Made by a program: the position numbers and the translations under genes. Below are positions 43,111 through 54,441 of a stretch of DNA of 64,000 bases, piece after piece; within the stretch, counting starts at the first letter, position 1; each line of letters begins with the position of its first letter. Below the pieces are notes generated by a model. It was not told where the DNA came from, did not search any database, and worked only from the letters and a program-made list of their open reading frames with translations. The DNA comes from Haematobia irritans (taxonomy: Eukaryota; Arthropoda; Insecta; Diptera; Muscidae), in assembly GCF_050003625.1 (NCBI RefSeq), contig NC_134400.1, positions 62,930,241 to 62,994,240 of the forward strand, written 5' to 3'.

Positions 43111-46100
43111 TATATGCGTATACAGATCGACGTCAAAATAAAGAATAAAATTACGTCGAAATTGGAAAAAAATCTAGTGGGAAAGTGTGAACAATTAAGG
43201 AATTAAACTGTCGAACGAAATTGAGGTTATATGTCTGTCCGCAAAGTTTTATTAAAATATTTCAAAATAAATAACAACGACAAAAATCACAATTTTACAC
43301 AATTTTACTCCACTTGGAGTAAAATTGTGTAACAATGCATTATATATAATTAAACGAAGGGAAAAATCTGCTGTCCGTCTGTCTAAAAAATGCGCAAAAG
43401 AAAATTTCTATTATTATAGATATGAGCATTCTAGAAAAAAATTGAAAAAAAGAATAATATTGATAACTCCATTTCAAAAACGGAAAAAATATTTGCAACG
43501 AAACACGTGAGTCGGTTTGCATAATTTGCAAAAGGGCAAAAGTTTAAACCGTTATTGTTAAATTTGGCATAAGAAATGATATATAAGTTAAGACAGAAAT
43601 AACGGATCAAAAGCGAAACGAAAAAGTTTCGTACACATTTTTAACTACCTTCATCACTTTAACGTCACTTTCGCTGGTTCTTAATATACCTCATAATTGC
43701 CATTCTTTGCTTCTGTTTCTTGATAACATTTCGATAATTTTATTCTCGTTCGATTACTAAAATTCTTGTATCACAATTTGCCGCCACAACAATTTACCAT
43801 TTGCGTATAAAGTGTATGAGAGAATGTGATGTGATTTTTCTTTCAGAAATGGTGAAATAATTTTTCGAAATGTAATAATTGTTACTCGGATATGAGAACA
43901 ATAGTGAACTTCATGAATATTGAAACTCGATTGATGTTACAAGATAATCTGAAAAGTTGAAATCGCAAATAGTTTCGTTCGTTTAAACCAAACATAAAAT
44001 GATGACCATTTTTCGCACAACTTTCAACTGTATGAAATAAATTTCCCAAGGTAAAGAAAGATTTATTCCATCCTTTTTCATTTAAATGGTAAAATTTTAT
44101 GATAAAGTTCGATCAAAATTCAAACTTGATATATATTATATCTATATTGTGCTCTTTATATTTCCTATATCCGTATCTCTAAATATTGAAATCATATCTG
44201 TGGATTTTTGGGAAAGAACCGAAGTCCAATTAAATGCGGACAAAGCAAACGTTTGTCTCGTTTGCATATTTTAGAAAATTATCCATAACACAAGTTTATC
44301 AGTGTCATATGTGCAAAGGACATGAACCGAAAGTATTATCGAAAAGGGAAAATTCAAATGTAAAAGTCTACTTAGGTTGGTTTTACGGACAACCACACAT
44401 ACACATGCCTCAATATTGTTGCAGAGAGAAATTACCCAGCGGCGGAATCGAGAAGGACCTTACAAATTCAGGCATGTTAAATGCCTTAAATTGGAAGGAG
44501 TTGTGTTTATAAGACATGCATGTGTACTGATTTTACATTCATCGTAGGCATTCTAAAATCAGACCTGTAATTAAGCATTGCGTTTCATTTACTTTTTCAT
44601 TTTATACACCCATACATTCTCTTTGCCTTCTTTATAGAAGTTGTATAGCATGGGTGTTAAAATGATGTAGCAAGAGAGTTGTCTTGTGCTCTCGTTTTAA
44701 AGAGAGCTTTAAAATTGTTTACATCCCTATTCATTTATAATTAGAATGCATTTGTAATGCCTTTGGAAGTCAAGTGGTTATTTCATATTATGACAGAAAA
44801 TATTTATGTCAGAAAATATTTTCATTAATTGTCATTGCATATGTTAATAAACGATAATAAAAGTGCATAATAATTTTGCGGACACCAATTCACGCCATTC
44901 GTTCGTTCAGTTTTGATTTTGTGAAGTACAGACGCGCTCCTTGTTTTGTGTTTTTAAATTTGTGAAATTGTGAAAAGTTAAACTTACAGCATGGGTGTTA
45001 AAGTTATGCAGCAGGAGATTTGCCTTGGGCTCTCTTTTAAAATATAGTTTTAAAATTGTTTGCATTGCTATTTAATTATAATTACAATGCATTTTCAATG
45101 CCTTTCTAAGTCAATCGCTCGTTTTATAAAATCCCACTTACAAATATAAGTAGACAAGCATCTAACATAATTGGATTGCCTTCAATTTCTCAAAAAGGGC
45201 CATTATTTTTCTATAATTTCTTGAATTTAAATTCTTCCAGATCTCAACAACAAATGTGGCGAAAGAAGTCCTGACTTAAAAATTTGTATATTTTTTTCCT
45301 TTAATTTTATATTAATTATCTATTTATTTATCTATCTTTGAACTCGAAACTTCTTATTGTAACAATAAATCTGAATTAAAACAACAACTATGCCTAGTAA
45401 TGATAAAGTCATTCTTTTGAGAACGTATAGGGAAGACCGCCCTGTACTACAGAACACCTTCTTGACGTAGCGCTGCAACATGCCTGTAATAAGAAGGAGT
45501 GAAGGTGTGGTTTTATTTTCAGTAATTATGTAGGAATTCTTATGTACACCCCTGTAGAACTCCTTCTGTTTAGAGGGCTGGTGAACGCCCTTTTATGTAA
45601 GCTACAAAGAAGGCCTTGCCCTCCAATCTCACCCTATGTTAAATGGAAAGGAAGGTGTAATGTCCTAAGCAGGCCTCTGTAATGCCTAGACAGGCCTGGA
45701 AAAAGGTCTTCCAAGCACATGAACTACGCCGCTGGGTATAGGTACGCTACACAATACTCTCGCTCTCTTCGTCTCTATTCTTTCTCTCCTTCTCTATTTC
45801 AAATAAGTTCCACATTGTTGGAAAGAAGAAGAGTTAAATACTTGAATACACTCGAAGAAAACGTTAAATTCTATCCGTTTACAAATCTTTATGCCCTTTG
45901 ATAAGAAACATATGAAACCTGTGAAGAAACTATTGAGTTATATAGAAATTTCCAAACTTGAAGTTTTCGCATATCATCTCGCAAAAAATATATTTTTTTC
46001 TTTCAAAATTGGTATAAAGTATATTTTTATTGGCACCTGGTTCATTTGGTACCGCAAATTTACAAAGTTCGATCGTGAATGGGAGAATATATATTTGTAT

Positions 46101-46385
46101 ACATATAGGAATTGCCCTACGCGACGGGAATATTTATGAACATATTGGTTTATCGTGATTGGTATTTTCTGGTTCCTAAGTTGTGGAACTTGAAGTAAAA
46201 ATATCACAGTGGTATGTACACGTTTTGTTTATATTATACACGATTCCCAATTTAACGCACGTGCTGACATTTTCGATATAGTTAGTTGAATTTTTTGATA
46301 TAAGGGGAGAGTGAATCTTGTTTCGCGCATTAGCCTATACTTGCACTTTATGGAACCTATACAGTTTTTCTATTCTGTATAAAGG
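43111..46385 (+). other. BEL2 5' leader, no domain recognised
   Basis: Long non-coding leader. It contains a perfect 16-bp-arm hairpin (43297-43330) and two diverged direct repeats starting GCATGGGTGTTAAA (44648 and 44991, about 130 bp each). Open frames 44086-44512 show no known domain. Why the leader is over 5 kb is unclear; other old insertions may be included. Confidence 0.4.
43297..43330. repeat. perfect hairpin, 16-bp arms
   Basis: ACACAATTTTACTCCA, loop CT, TGGAGTAAAATTGTGT. Could be a small foldback or structured leader RNA. Confidence 0.7.
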
Positions 46386-46770
46386 TTTTACTGTAAAAAA
46401 AAAGATTATCAGTTTTCTATGTCTAAAGGTTTATAGTAACCCTGCAAAACTATTAGCTCAACGTTTACCAAATTTGATGTGTGAAAGGTTTATAGTAACC
46501 CTGTAAAACTATTGTGCTCAAAGTTTCTAAATTTTCGATATATAAAAGGTTTTATAGTAACCCTAAGAGAAAAACTATTGGCTCCAAATTTCTCAATTTA
46601 TTATTTATTTATTATAAAATTCACAATCATAATAAATTATGAAAATAAAAAAATAAATTAAAAAAAAAAACAATCATGTTCTAACAACAAAGTTTTTTGA
46701 CCTAAATTGCCTAATTTTTGGTGTAAAAGGTTTGATAGTAACCCTGGAGAGAAAAAACTATTGGCTCAAG
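46386..46770 (+). repeat. tandem TTTATAGTAACCCT repeats
   Basis: Four or five units of about 65-80 bp each contain AAAGGTTTATAGTAACCCT then AACTATTGGCTCAA (46423, 46484, 46549, 46726). One unit is split by an AT-rich insertion at 46598-46700. It lies just upstream of BEL2 gag. Confidence 0.7.
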
Positions 46771-46775
46771 TTATA

Positions 46776-46853
46776 CACTGGGAAAAGCGTGCCCGTCTCC
46801 AACGACTTTAAGAACAGGAAATCTTTAGCCTCGCGACAATATTTTTTTTAGTG
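46776..46853 (-). mobile_element. miniature 78-bp relative of the TA MITE
   Basis: CACTGGGAAAAGCG to TTTTTTTTAGTG, reading (complement) CACTAAAAAAAATATTGTCG like the start of the 34664 family. Left flank is TA, right flank TT. Confidence 0.5.
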
Positions 46854-47063
46854 TTTGGTATTTTTCTGTTTGTTGGTATTTATTTGCGCAAGTTATTGAG
46901 AAATACGGTTATCACACACCCGAAACTGTCGAAGTGAATTGGTTCACATCATTGTGGATATAATTGGCATACGATAATTTGCTTTGTCTTGAACTCAAAT
47001 ATAAATATTTGGAATATTTTTCTTGTTTAATTTAATATTGCCTACGAACACTACTTCTCGGAA

Positions 47064-48637
47064 ATGCCAAACGATTCTGTTGATAATACTTCCCAAAATG
47101 GGGAGAGCAAAGAAATGACTCTGGAAGAAAATAAATTCTATTTCGACTACGATCACTTTTTTATGCTGTGCAATTACATCGAGAAGTTGGATTTGATCCA
47201 ACAGACTGAATCTCTAGTTCAGGCAAAAATGGAAGATTTGGAGGCCAGATGGACTCGGTTAAATTCATCATATGAAATTATAATGTTGTCCTCTGATTCA
47301 TCCAGAAATGTTAAAGCGAAAGCTAAAGTTAATTTTAATGTATGCACTGAGGCATACTATAATTCCAGATCTCGACTATTAGATATATTGAAGATAACAT
47401 CTTCCACCAACCCTCGAATAGAGGCTTCGAGGCTAGCGGTATCCCCGAATGATTTCCCAGCCCCTCGTCATAGTTTTGAGCCCGAAGTTAATGATTCGCC
47501 CAATGTTTACATAAAAGTTCCTCCATGCGACACCGAAATTTTTAAAGGTGGATACGAGGAATGGCCGTCTTTCCGTGATATGTTCACGGCGGTCTATGTA
47601 AATCACCCGAAACTGAATTGTACCATCTGAGAAATAAAACTCAGGGTTCTGCTGGTGCCATAGTCAAACGATACTCTTTATGTGATGAGAATGTTGACTT
47701 GGCTTGGAACGCTCTTAGAAATCGCTATGAAAACAAGCGGGTATTGGTGGACAATCAGCTTAAGATATTGTTCAATATCCCAGTGGCTACGGTGGAGACG
47801 AGTGATTCTGTTCAAAAAATACAGTCAACTGTGAACGACTGTTTGGCCACCCTTAGATCACTTGATGTAAAAGTTGAACATTGGGATCCCATATTGATTT
47901 ATTTAATTTCCACAAAACTTCCAGATCAGACGTTGTCCCTCTGGGAACAGTCGCTCAAGTCTCACAACGAGTTGCCTATGTGGTCTCAACTCGACGAGTT
48001 TTTCATTGATAGATTTGAAATTGTTGAGCGTTTATCCAGTATTCGTTTAACTAAAGATGGATATTCTCAACCGAACTCTCATGCTGGACGTACTCAGGTG
48101 TATCACTCTCAAGAAAATTTGAATTCCTCGTGCCCTTTATGCGGGAACAGCCATTCCTTGCGTATATGTCCGAAATTTCGCGATTTTTCTGGGCAAGAAA
48201 GGGTAGATTTTGTATATAAAAACAAATTATGCAATAATTGTCTTTCTTCCTTTCATAAAAAACAGAAATGTAAAAGTAGGAACAAATGTTTTGTGTGTCA
48301 AAAGGCACATCACACTTTGCTTCATTTGAAAAGCAAGTCTTCTGCGCCGACAGAAAATGAAACAATTGAAAATGGTCCAGCTTCAAAAGAGCTTCAACGG
48401 GACCCATACAATAGGAGCGAAAGCTTGGACAGTGGCCCATCTACATCGGGTCTTACGCGTAACACTCACGTGCAGGCAAATTTTTCTTCCAGCAATGAGA
48501 CGATTTTGCTTCGAACAGCATTAGTTCAAATTGAACACCAGGGGGAATTATTTACTCATAGGGCACTAATAGACCCTGGTTCCCAAAGGACTTTTTTCGG
48601 AAAAGGCCAGGAGTTTTCTCAAAATTCCTTATCGTAA
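47064..48637 (+). pseudogene. BEL2 Gag and protease start
   Basis: Starts at ATG 47064. The Gag core has FKGGYEEWPSFRDMFTAVYV (GDPxEWxxF-like motif). A 1-bp loss near 47620 shifts the frame, and it resumes as YHLRNKTQGSAGAIV...AWNALRNRYENKRVLVDNQL, ending in zinc knuckles CPLCGNSHSLRIC, CNNCLSSFHKKQKC and CFVCQKAHHTLLH. An aspartic-protease-like start LIDPGSQRTFF follows (Pro where Ser is usual). A second frameshift in a T run near 48590 moves the frame; sequence then continues as FLKIPYRKALFDIYGIG to 48761. Confidence 0.88.
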
Positions 48638-48869
48638 AGCCTTATTTGACATTTACGGTATAGGAGAACAACAACTCTCTGCCAATAAGGAATGCGAATT
48701 GGTTCTTTATTCGTCGAGATATAATCTTCGAATACCCATAACTGCAATTGTTCTCCCGAAATCAAGGCCGTAGCCAGGATTTTAATTCGGGGGGGGTTCA
48801 ACTTAAAAAAAAATATTCATATAATCTCGTGTAGAAAATTTTATTTATGCATAGGTATGTATACAATAT

Positions 48870-49790
48870 TTTTATAATATTAAATTGAGCCGACGGGCTT
48901 TTTGGGCAGCAAATAAATCAATGACTTCTTCAGTCGGCACATTTATTCGGCGATGAACCGACATTAATGCCAATCCTTTGATTCTACTCTCGCTAGTTGA
49001 ATTTCTAAGATACGTCTTTAATCTTTTCATTGTTGAAAATAAATGTTCGGATGAGCACGTAGTAACTGCAGCGATGGAAAATGCAGTACTATAGTACTTT
49101 TTTCAAAGTTTTTTCACCCCGGTCAGTACAGTAGTACACCGCGAATGATTTAGTACCTTTTGTGTAGGCATTTTTGAGTCGATATCAGATTTATGGTACA
49201 ATAGCTTTGACAAAATATTTTAATATTTTGAGATGTCAACAGACATGTTCATGTGGGAAGAAAATCTCGATTTTGTAAAAGACATAGTCAAAAAGAGGAT
49301 TTTATTGAACTTTAAGAATGTTTTAGTAAAAAAAAGAATGTGATTCTATATTATCGATTTTTTGTTTCGGTAGAAAATGTTGTCAAAATTTTATTTCTAT
49401 ATAGAATTTTTGCAAAATTTTATTTTTATAGAAAATTTTGTCAAAATTTTATTTCAATTGAAAAATTTGTAAAAATTTTATTTCTATAGGAAATTTTTGC
49501 AAAATTTTATTTCTATAGAAAACATTTTTTTTCTATAGAATTTTTTTGGAAAATTTTATTTCTATAGAAAATTTTTGCAAAATGTTATTTATATAGAAAA
49601 TTTTGTTAAAATTTTATTTTCTTTAAAATTCAGTCTCTTGACAATAATCTTCCAGTGAAATTTTTGTTGAAATTTAGTAAAAAGTACCTTTCCGCTCAAA
49701 AAATACCCTTTTTGTACTTTCTTAAAAATTGTATTTTCCATCCCTGAGTAACTGGCAAAGTGACCAAAATTTTTAAAAGAATATGTACGT
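48870..49790 (-). pseudogene. hAT transposase C-terminal dimerisation domain, MITE-split
   Basis: On the minus strand LKILVTLPVTTCSSEHLFST and MKRLKTYLRNSTSESRIKGL then ALMSVHRRINVPTEEVIDLF, the classic hAT dimerisation motif near the transposase C-terminus. The MITE 49069-49746 splits the VTT codons, with AGTAACTG duplicated. The rest of the transposase is missing. Confidence 0.85.
49069..49746. mobile_element. hAT MITE nested in the hAT element, 678 bp
   Basis: Ends CAGCGATGGAAAAT and (complement) CAGGGATGGAAAATAC, exact 8-bp TSD AGTAACTG (49061-49068, 49747-49754). Contains the 29-bp TTTTATTTCTATAGAAAATT minisatellite (49380-49620) also present in DINE-like elements. Confidence 0.9.
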
Positions 49791-50240
49791 TTGGAAATAT
49801 CTCTTTATTGCTTCCATCGCTGAATTAGGCAGGTTCTTTTTGCAGGTTTTGCGCCATTTCATTTACACATGTGTGTTTGTCTGTTTCGTTGTTGTTGCTA
49901 TGGCCAAATAAAGCGAGTCATGTTCACAAAAAGAACAACAAACAGACATAAAAAGCAGAAATACATTTTCCAAAAATGGAATTTGTGGTGCGAGAACAAT
50001 TTGTTTTTTTTTTTACCGTCGTTTGACGGGCTTTTCAACTAGTATTCTATGATTTGTGCAAGTTTTATAGGTAAGCGTTTTTCAAAATAAAACCTCCAGC
50101 TTTTCTTCAACATCTTCGATAAGATTTTTCTATGCAGCTAAAAATATATATTTATTTATATAAAAATATTCATTCATTTCGGGGGGGGGGGGGGGTGGTT
50201 TGATCCCCCTCACCCCCCCTGAATTCGGCCATGCCCGAAA

Positions 50241-51556
50241 GTAACACAAAAGCTACCTTCTGTCTCGTTTACAGTTCCAAATCCCAGCGAACTTAGTGAA
50301 CTTGATTTGGCGGATCCGTCTTTTAACATGTCCTCACAGATTGACCTCATTTTAGGTAATGACTTTGAGAAGTATCTCAATATTGATGGAATCAAGAGGA
50401 ACATCTGTGGAGAAGCATCTGCCTACAATACTGTTTTTGGTTGGGTGCTAAGTGGACCAATGAAAACAGAGCAAGTGCACTCTTTTTCCACTAATGTTTT
50501 GCCTTCTGAACAGTCTTCTCTTAATGAGGTTCTTTTAAAATTCTGGGAATTAGAGGATATTCCTACTCCCCACCCTATCTCGGAGGAGGACGAATTTTGC
50601 GAAGAATTTTATAGGAGAACTACTGTTCGTGGGAAAGATGGCCGATATATGGTACGTTTACCTTTCAGGAAAGAGTTTCCTGATTCCATTAATCTTGGAT
50701 CGTCGAGATTCATTGCGCTCGGTCAGCTTTCTCGAATGGAACACACTTTGTCAAGGAACCCCGAGCTTCAAGTTCAATACAGCTCAGTTTTAGATGAGTA
50801 TCTATCATTGGGTCATATGGAAGAGACTTCGTCGGAAGAAGCATCCTCGGAGGGAAGGTTTTACTCATTTTATCTCCCCCATCACGCTGTAGTGAGACCC
50901 GAACACAAAAGTACAAAGGTACGAATTGTGTTTAATGCTTCTAGAAAATCCAAATCTTGATTTTCTCTCAATGATATACTACTCACTGGCCCTACTCTTC
51001 AGACAGACCTTGTATCTACTGTATTGAATTGGAGGAAGTACAGATATGTCTTCAGCGGTGACATTCAAAAAATGTACCGGCAAATTTTAGTACACCCAGA
51101 GGATCGACCATATCAAAGAATTCTTTATCAGCAGTCACCTGATAGCGCAATTAAAGATTTTCAACTATGTACGGTAACGTTTGGTGTAAACTGCGCTCCC
51201 TTTTTGGCGATCCGTACTTTGCTTCAGCTTGCATCTGACTGTGAATTACAGTTCCCAAAAGTATCAAACATACTACAAAAAGAGACCTATGTGGATGACA
51301 TACTTTCTGGCGGTTTTTCTTTACAAGAGACAGTAGAGCTTCAAACTCAGTAAGAAAATTACTGCCAATGATACTCAACTGCTGAATCATTTGCCTCCCG
51401 AAGACATGTACGATTCTGATTTTTTGAAGTTTGACGAATCTAGTTCTACGAAAACCTTAGGCATCAAGTGGAATGCTTTGACTGATAGTTTTTCGTATAC
51501 GTTCAATTTTGTCAAACCAACCCCGAACATTACCAAGCGAAAAGTTCTCTCGAACA
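50241..51556 (+). pseudogene. BEL2 protease end and reverse transcriptase
   Basis: Resumes VTQKLPSVSFTVPNPSE, then SSQIDLILGNDFEKYL and FGWVLSGPM (BEL linker motifs). RT starts near HHAVVRPEHKSTKVRIVFNA; a TGA at 50958-50960 interrupts it, probably from Gly. The palm continues YVFSGDIQKMYRQILV, FGVNCAPFLA, then YVDD (catalytic) and LSGGF. A frameshift near 51350 moves reading to KKITANDTQLLNHLPPEDM...STKTLGIKWN, ending in the inverted duplication at 51550. Confidence 0.9.
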
Positions 51557-51584
51557 ATTGAGCGACCGCCGCTCAATTGTTCGA
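51550..51584. repeat. 15-bp-arm inverted duplication in BEL2 pol
   Basis: TCGAACAATTGAGCG, loop ACCGC, CGCTCAATTGTTCGA. It replaces the expected S-T-I-A-Q-L-F-D coding with a frame-breaking hairpin whose right arm is the normal coding sequence. Confidence 0.8.
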
Positions 51585-52329
51585 CCCGGCAGGTTGGATA
51601 ACCCCGATTATTGTACGCGCCAAAATGCTAATGCAACAGCTATGGCTTGAGGGCTTAGAATGGGATTCTCCCATAGGCGCAGAATCCCACATAACATGGG
51701 AGAATCTAATTAAAGATTTCTCGCATATTACTGATATAAAAATCCCACGTTGGCTTGGTTATATGCCGTCAAACAAAATCCAAATACATGGATTTTCAGA
51801 TGCTTCTAAAGCCGCGTACTGCGCATGTGTTTATATTGTGATTAATTCGGATTATGGTACATGCTCAAACTTATTTATAGCCAAGAGTAAAGTCGCTCCT
51901 TTAAAAACAATATGTCTACCCCGTCTAGAACTCAACGGAGCTGAATTACTGGCCAAACTTGTTAATTATGTTTTGTCTGGTTTTGATTTCGAAGTGTGTC
52001 AGACATATCTATGGACCGATTCATCGATTGTATTGGGCTGGTTATCAAAGCCTCCGTGGTCTTGGGAAACGTTTGTTGCTAACCGTACCTCCAAAATACA
52101 TACTCTCGTTCCAAACGCCCAATGGCGCCATGTCCCCACTTATGACAACCCCGCCGACCTTGGTACACGTGGTTGTACACCTCAGGATCTTGTAAACTCG
52201 AAGCTATGGTGGAACGGCCCAGCATGGATTACGGCTCCTTCATCTTCTTGGCCTGAAATGATACCCATAACGCATCCGAAACTTGTACAAACACATTCAG
52301 AACTTGTACAAACTCTCCATGTTACATAG
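51571..52329 (+). pseudogene. BEL2 RNase H region
   Basis: LFDPAGWITPIIVRAKMLMQ, then IHGFSDASKAAYCACVYIV (first Asp), SKVAPLKTICLPRLELNGAE (Glu) and YLWTDSSIVLGWLSKP (Asp). It ends FDNPADLGTRG-type (YDNPADLGTRGCTPQDL), LWWNGPAWI and a TAG at 52327. Confidence 0.9.
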
Positions 52330-53344
52330 GAAAATTTCGATATTTTGGAAAGATTTTCCTCATACAGCAAGGCATTAAGAGTAGTTTGTTACATATTCCG
52401 CTTTTTTCGTCGGACACATCCAGATACAAAATCTGAAACTGTTTTTCCATGTGTGAACCTTGCCCACAATGAAATATTGTTTGTGAAGAAGAGATTAATC
52501 CTTATATCTCAATTTCGGGAATTCAGAGACGAATATGAGGCCGTGTTAAATGGTAATCAAGTCCCTAAGAAATCCTCTTTATGTATGCTCAATCCATTTC
52601 TTGATAGCGATCAGATTCTTCGTATTAACGGCCGATTGTCACAATCAACAATCCCATATAACGAACGCCACCCAATGATTCTCCCGGGTAATTCACGGTT
52701 TTGCCATCTTTACCTCGCACATCTCCATAATTTTTTGGCACATGCAGACTGTAACTTAATGTGCAGAATGGTCCAAGCTGAATTTTAGATATCCAGGCTA
52801 AAACCTCGTATTGAACATATAATTCATAAATGTAAGATCTGTATTATATTTAGGCATAAGGTTTGTTCACAAATGATGGCACCATTACCCCTTGATCGCT
52901 GTATTATTTCACCACCGTTGCACATTACTGCAGTAGACTTCGCTGGTCCATTTGACCTAAAGGGATCGAATTTGCGAAATGCCCCTTTAATAAAGGCATA
53001 TGTCTCCGTGTTCGTTTGTTTCGCCACTAAAGCGGTACACTTAGAGCCATGTTCAGATTTATCTTCAGCAGCTTTCCAAGCTGCTTTTGCGCGATTCGTT
53101 GGGAGGCGAGGACTACCCCGAAGGGTAGTATCGGACAACGGTCGGAATTTTGTGGGGGCTAGCAGAGCGCTACTTAGAGAATTTTCTCAGTTTATAAAAA
53201 ACGCTGAAACAGATATATCAAGCAAATATGCTACTCACGGCTTCGAATGGTGTTTCATCCCGCCTCATGCTCCTCACATGGGAGGATTGTGGGAAGCAGC
53301 TGTGAAAAGTTTCAAGCACCATTTCAAAAAAATAGCGGGGGCTC
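52330..53344 (+). pseudogene. BEL2 integrase
   Basis: Zinc region HPMILPGNSRFCHLYLAHLH...CKIC with a TAG (52786) where Trp is expected. The core has HITAVDFAGPFDLKG (Asp), VVSDNGRNFVGASR (Asp) and PHAPHMGGLWEAAVKSFKHH (Glu): DD-E intact. A frameshift at about 53343 ends this segment. Confidence 0.9.
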
Positions 53345-53866
53345 ACTTTTGAACAATTTTCTACAATTTTAGCACGTATAGAAGGAGTTCTAAATTCTCG
53401 CCCAATATCTGCTTTATCAGAAGATCCTGCGGACCTTAGTGCACTTACACCAGGACACTTTATTAGAGGGTCCCCAATGCTGGCATTACCTGAACCAATA
53501 TCCCCAAACATCTCTTTGACGAACCGATGGACAAGGTTGAAGGCGCTCCATCACCAATTTGCAGTGCGTTGGAAGGAAGACTACTTGAAATCACTACAGA
53601 AGCGGTATAAGTGGAAGACTCCACAAGTTAATGTGAAAATAGGGGATTTAGTCGTAGTAGTAGACGATTTGTTACCCCCTAGTGAATGGCGACTTGGTAG
53701 AATTGTGGAAACTCAACCTGGTCAAGACGGGAGAGTTCGGGTTGCCCAAGTGCGCACTGCTGCAGGTGTAATGAAACGTCCGATAGTAAAATTGTGTTTA
53801 CTGCCGTATCTGAGTTATTCTGATACCGCCCAAAAGTTCAAGAAAAACTTCGATAACAACCAATAA
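53345..53866 (+). pseudogene. BEL2 Pol C-terminal domain
   Basis: In the shifted frame: TFEQFSTILARIEGVLNSRP, LTPGHFIRG, HHQFAVRWKEDYLKSLQKRY, GDLVVVVDDLLPPSEWRLGR and VAQVRTAAGVMKRPIVKLCL, the domain that follows integrase in BEL/Pao polyproteins. Stop TAA at 53864. Confidence 0.88.
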
Positions 53867-53926
53867 TTCTCCACACAAGTGAAGGATTTTTTATCTTTTA
53901 ACCAAAATTTATTTGTTGTCATTACA

Positions 53927-54441
53927 GAGCAGCAAGTACCCAGTCAAAGCGCAATTCCGATGTATATCGTTCCATGCTGTGCAAACGATATCACAGCATA
54001 CGTGTATGCCCAAGATTCATCAAAATGCAACCGGTAGAGAGATGTCGAACAGTGCGTCAGCTTAAATATTGTGTCAACTGCTTAGCAAAAAGCCATACTG
54101 TTGCCTATTGCAAGTCTAAAAACAAATGTCGCAACTGTCATCACACCATGTTGCACCCATCTGAACCAAAGCTTTATACTACCGGGAAACCTACTAAAGC
54201 CAAGACCAAGCTTACTAATCGGGGAAAGCTTCAAAATTGCCAACATACCCAAAACCCAGCAAACCGAGCCCAGGGAACAAAAAGGAAGATTCGTGGCAAT
54301 TTGAAGAAAGCACCTAACCAATTGGCTACTTCACAACCACTTATAAACCAACACATCATATCGGATGCCATTCGTTCCTTAGCGACAGTACTTTGTGCAT
54401 CCCACCAATCTAGCCAATTTCAAGCCCGGTGCCATGTCTAA
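53927..54441 (+). CDS. extra zinc-knuckle ORF after BEL2 pol, probably spliced
   Basis: A strong 3' splice site (T-rich, TTGTTGTCATTACAG ending 53928) opens a frame read as RAASTQSKRNSDVYRSMLCK, RYHSIRVCPRF, YCVNCLAKSHTVAYC (CCHC knuckle), CRNCHHTMLH and a basic linker, ending SDAIRSLATVLCA...CHV-stop at 54439-54441, seven bases inside the 3' LTR. ATG at 53974 is the first Met. It resembles BEL Gag zinc knuckles but lies where some retroelements keep env. Open without breaks, unlike gag-pol. It could be a captured Gag fragment or a spliced accessory nucleic-acid-binding protein; I favour the latter moderately. Confidence 0.6.

Larger units (their letters stand above)
48763..50233 (-). mobile_element. 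hAT element (deleted) inside BEL2 protease region
   Basis: Imperfect ends CAAGGCCGTAGCCAGG and (complement) CATGGCCGAATTCAGG, with G-runs inside. The TSD is CCCGAAA, or CCCGAAAT/CCCGAAAG with one mismatch (48755-48762, 50234-50241). Removing it rejoins the BEL2 frame IVLP-K-VTQKLPSVSF. It retains a hAT transposase C-terminus on the minus strand. Confidence 0.85.
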
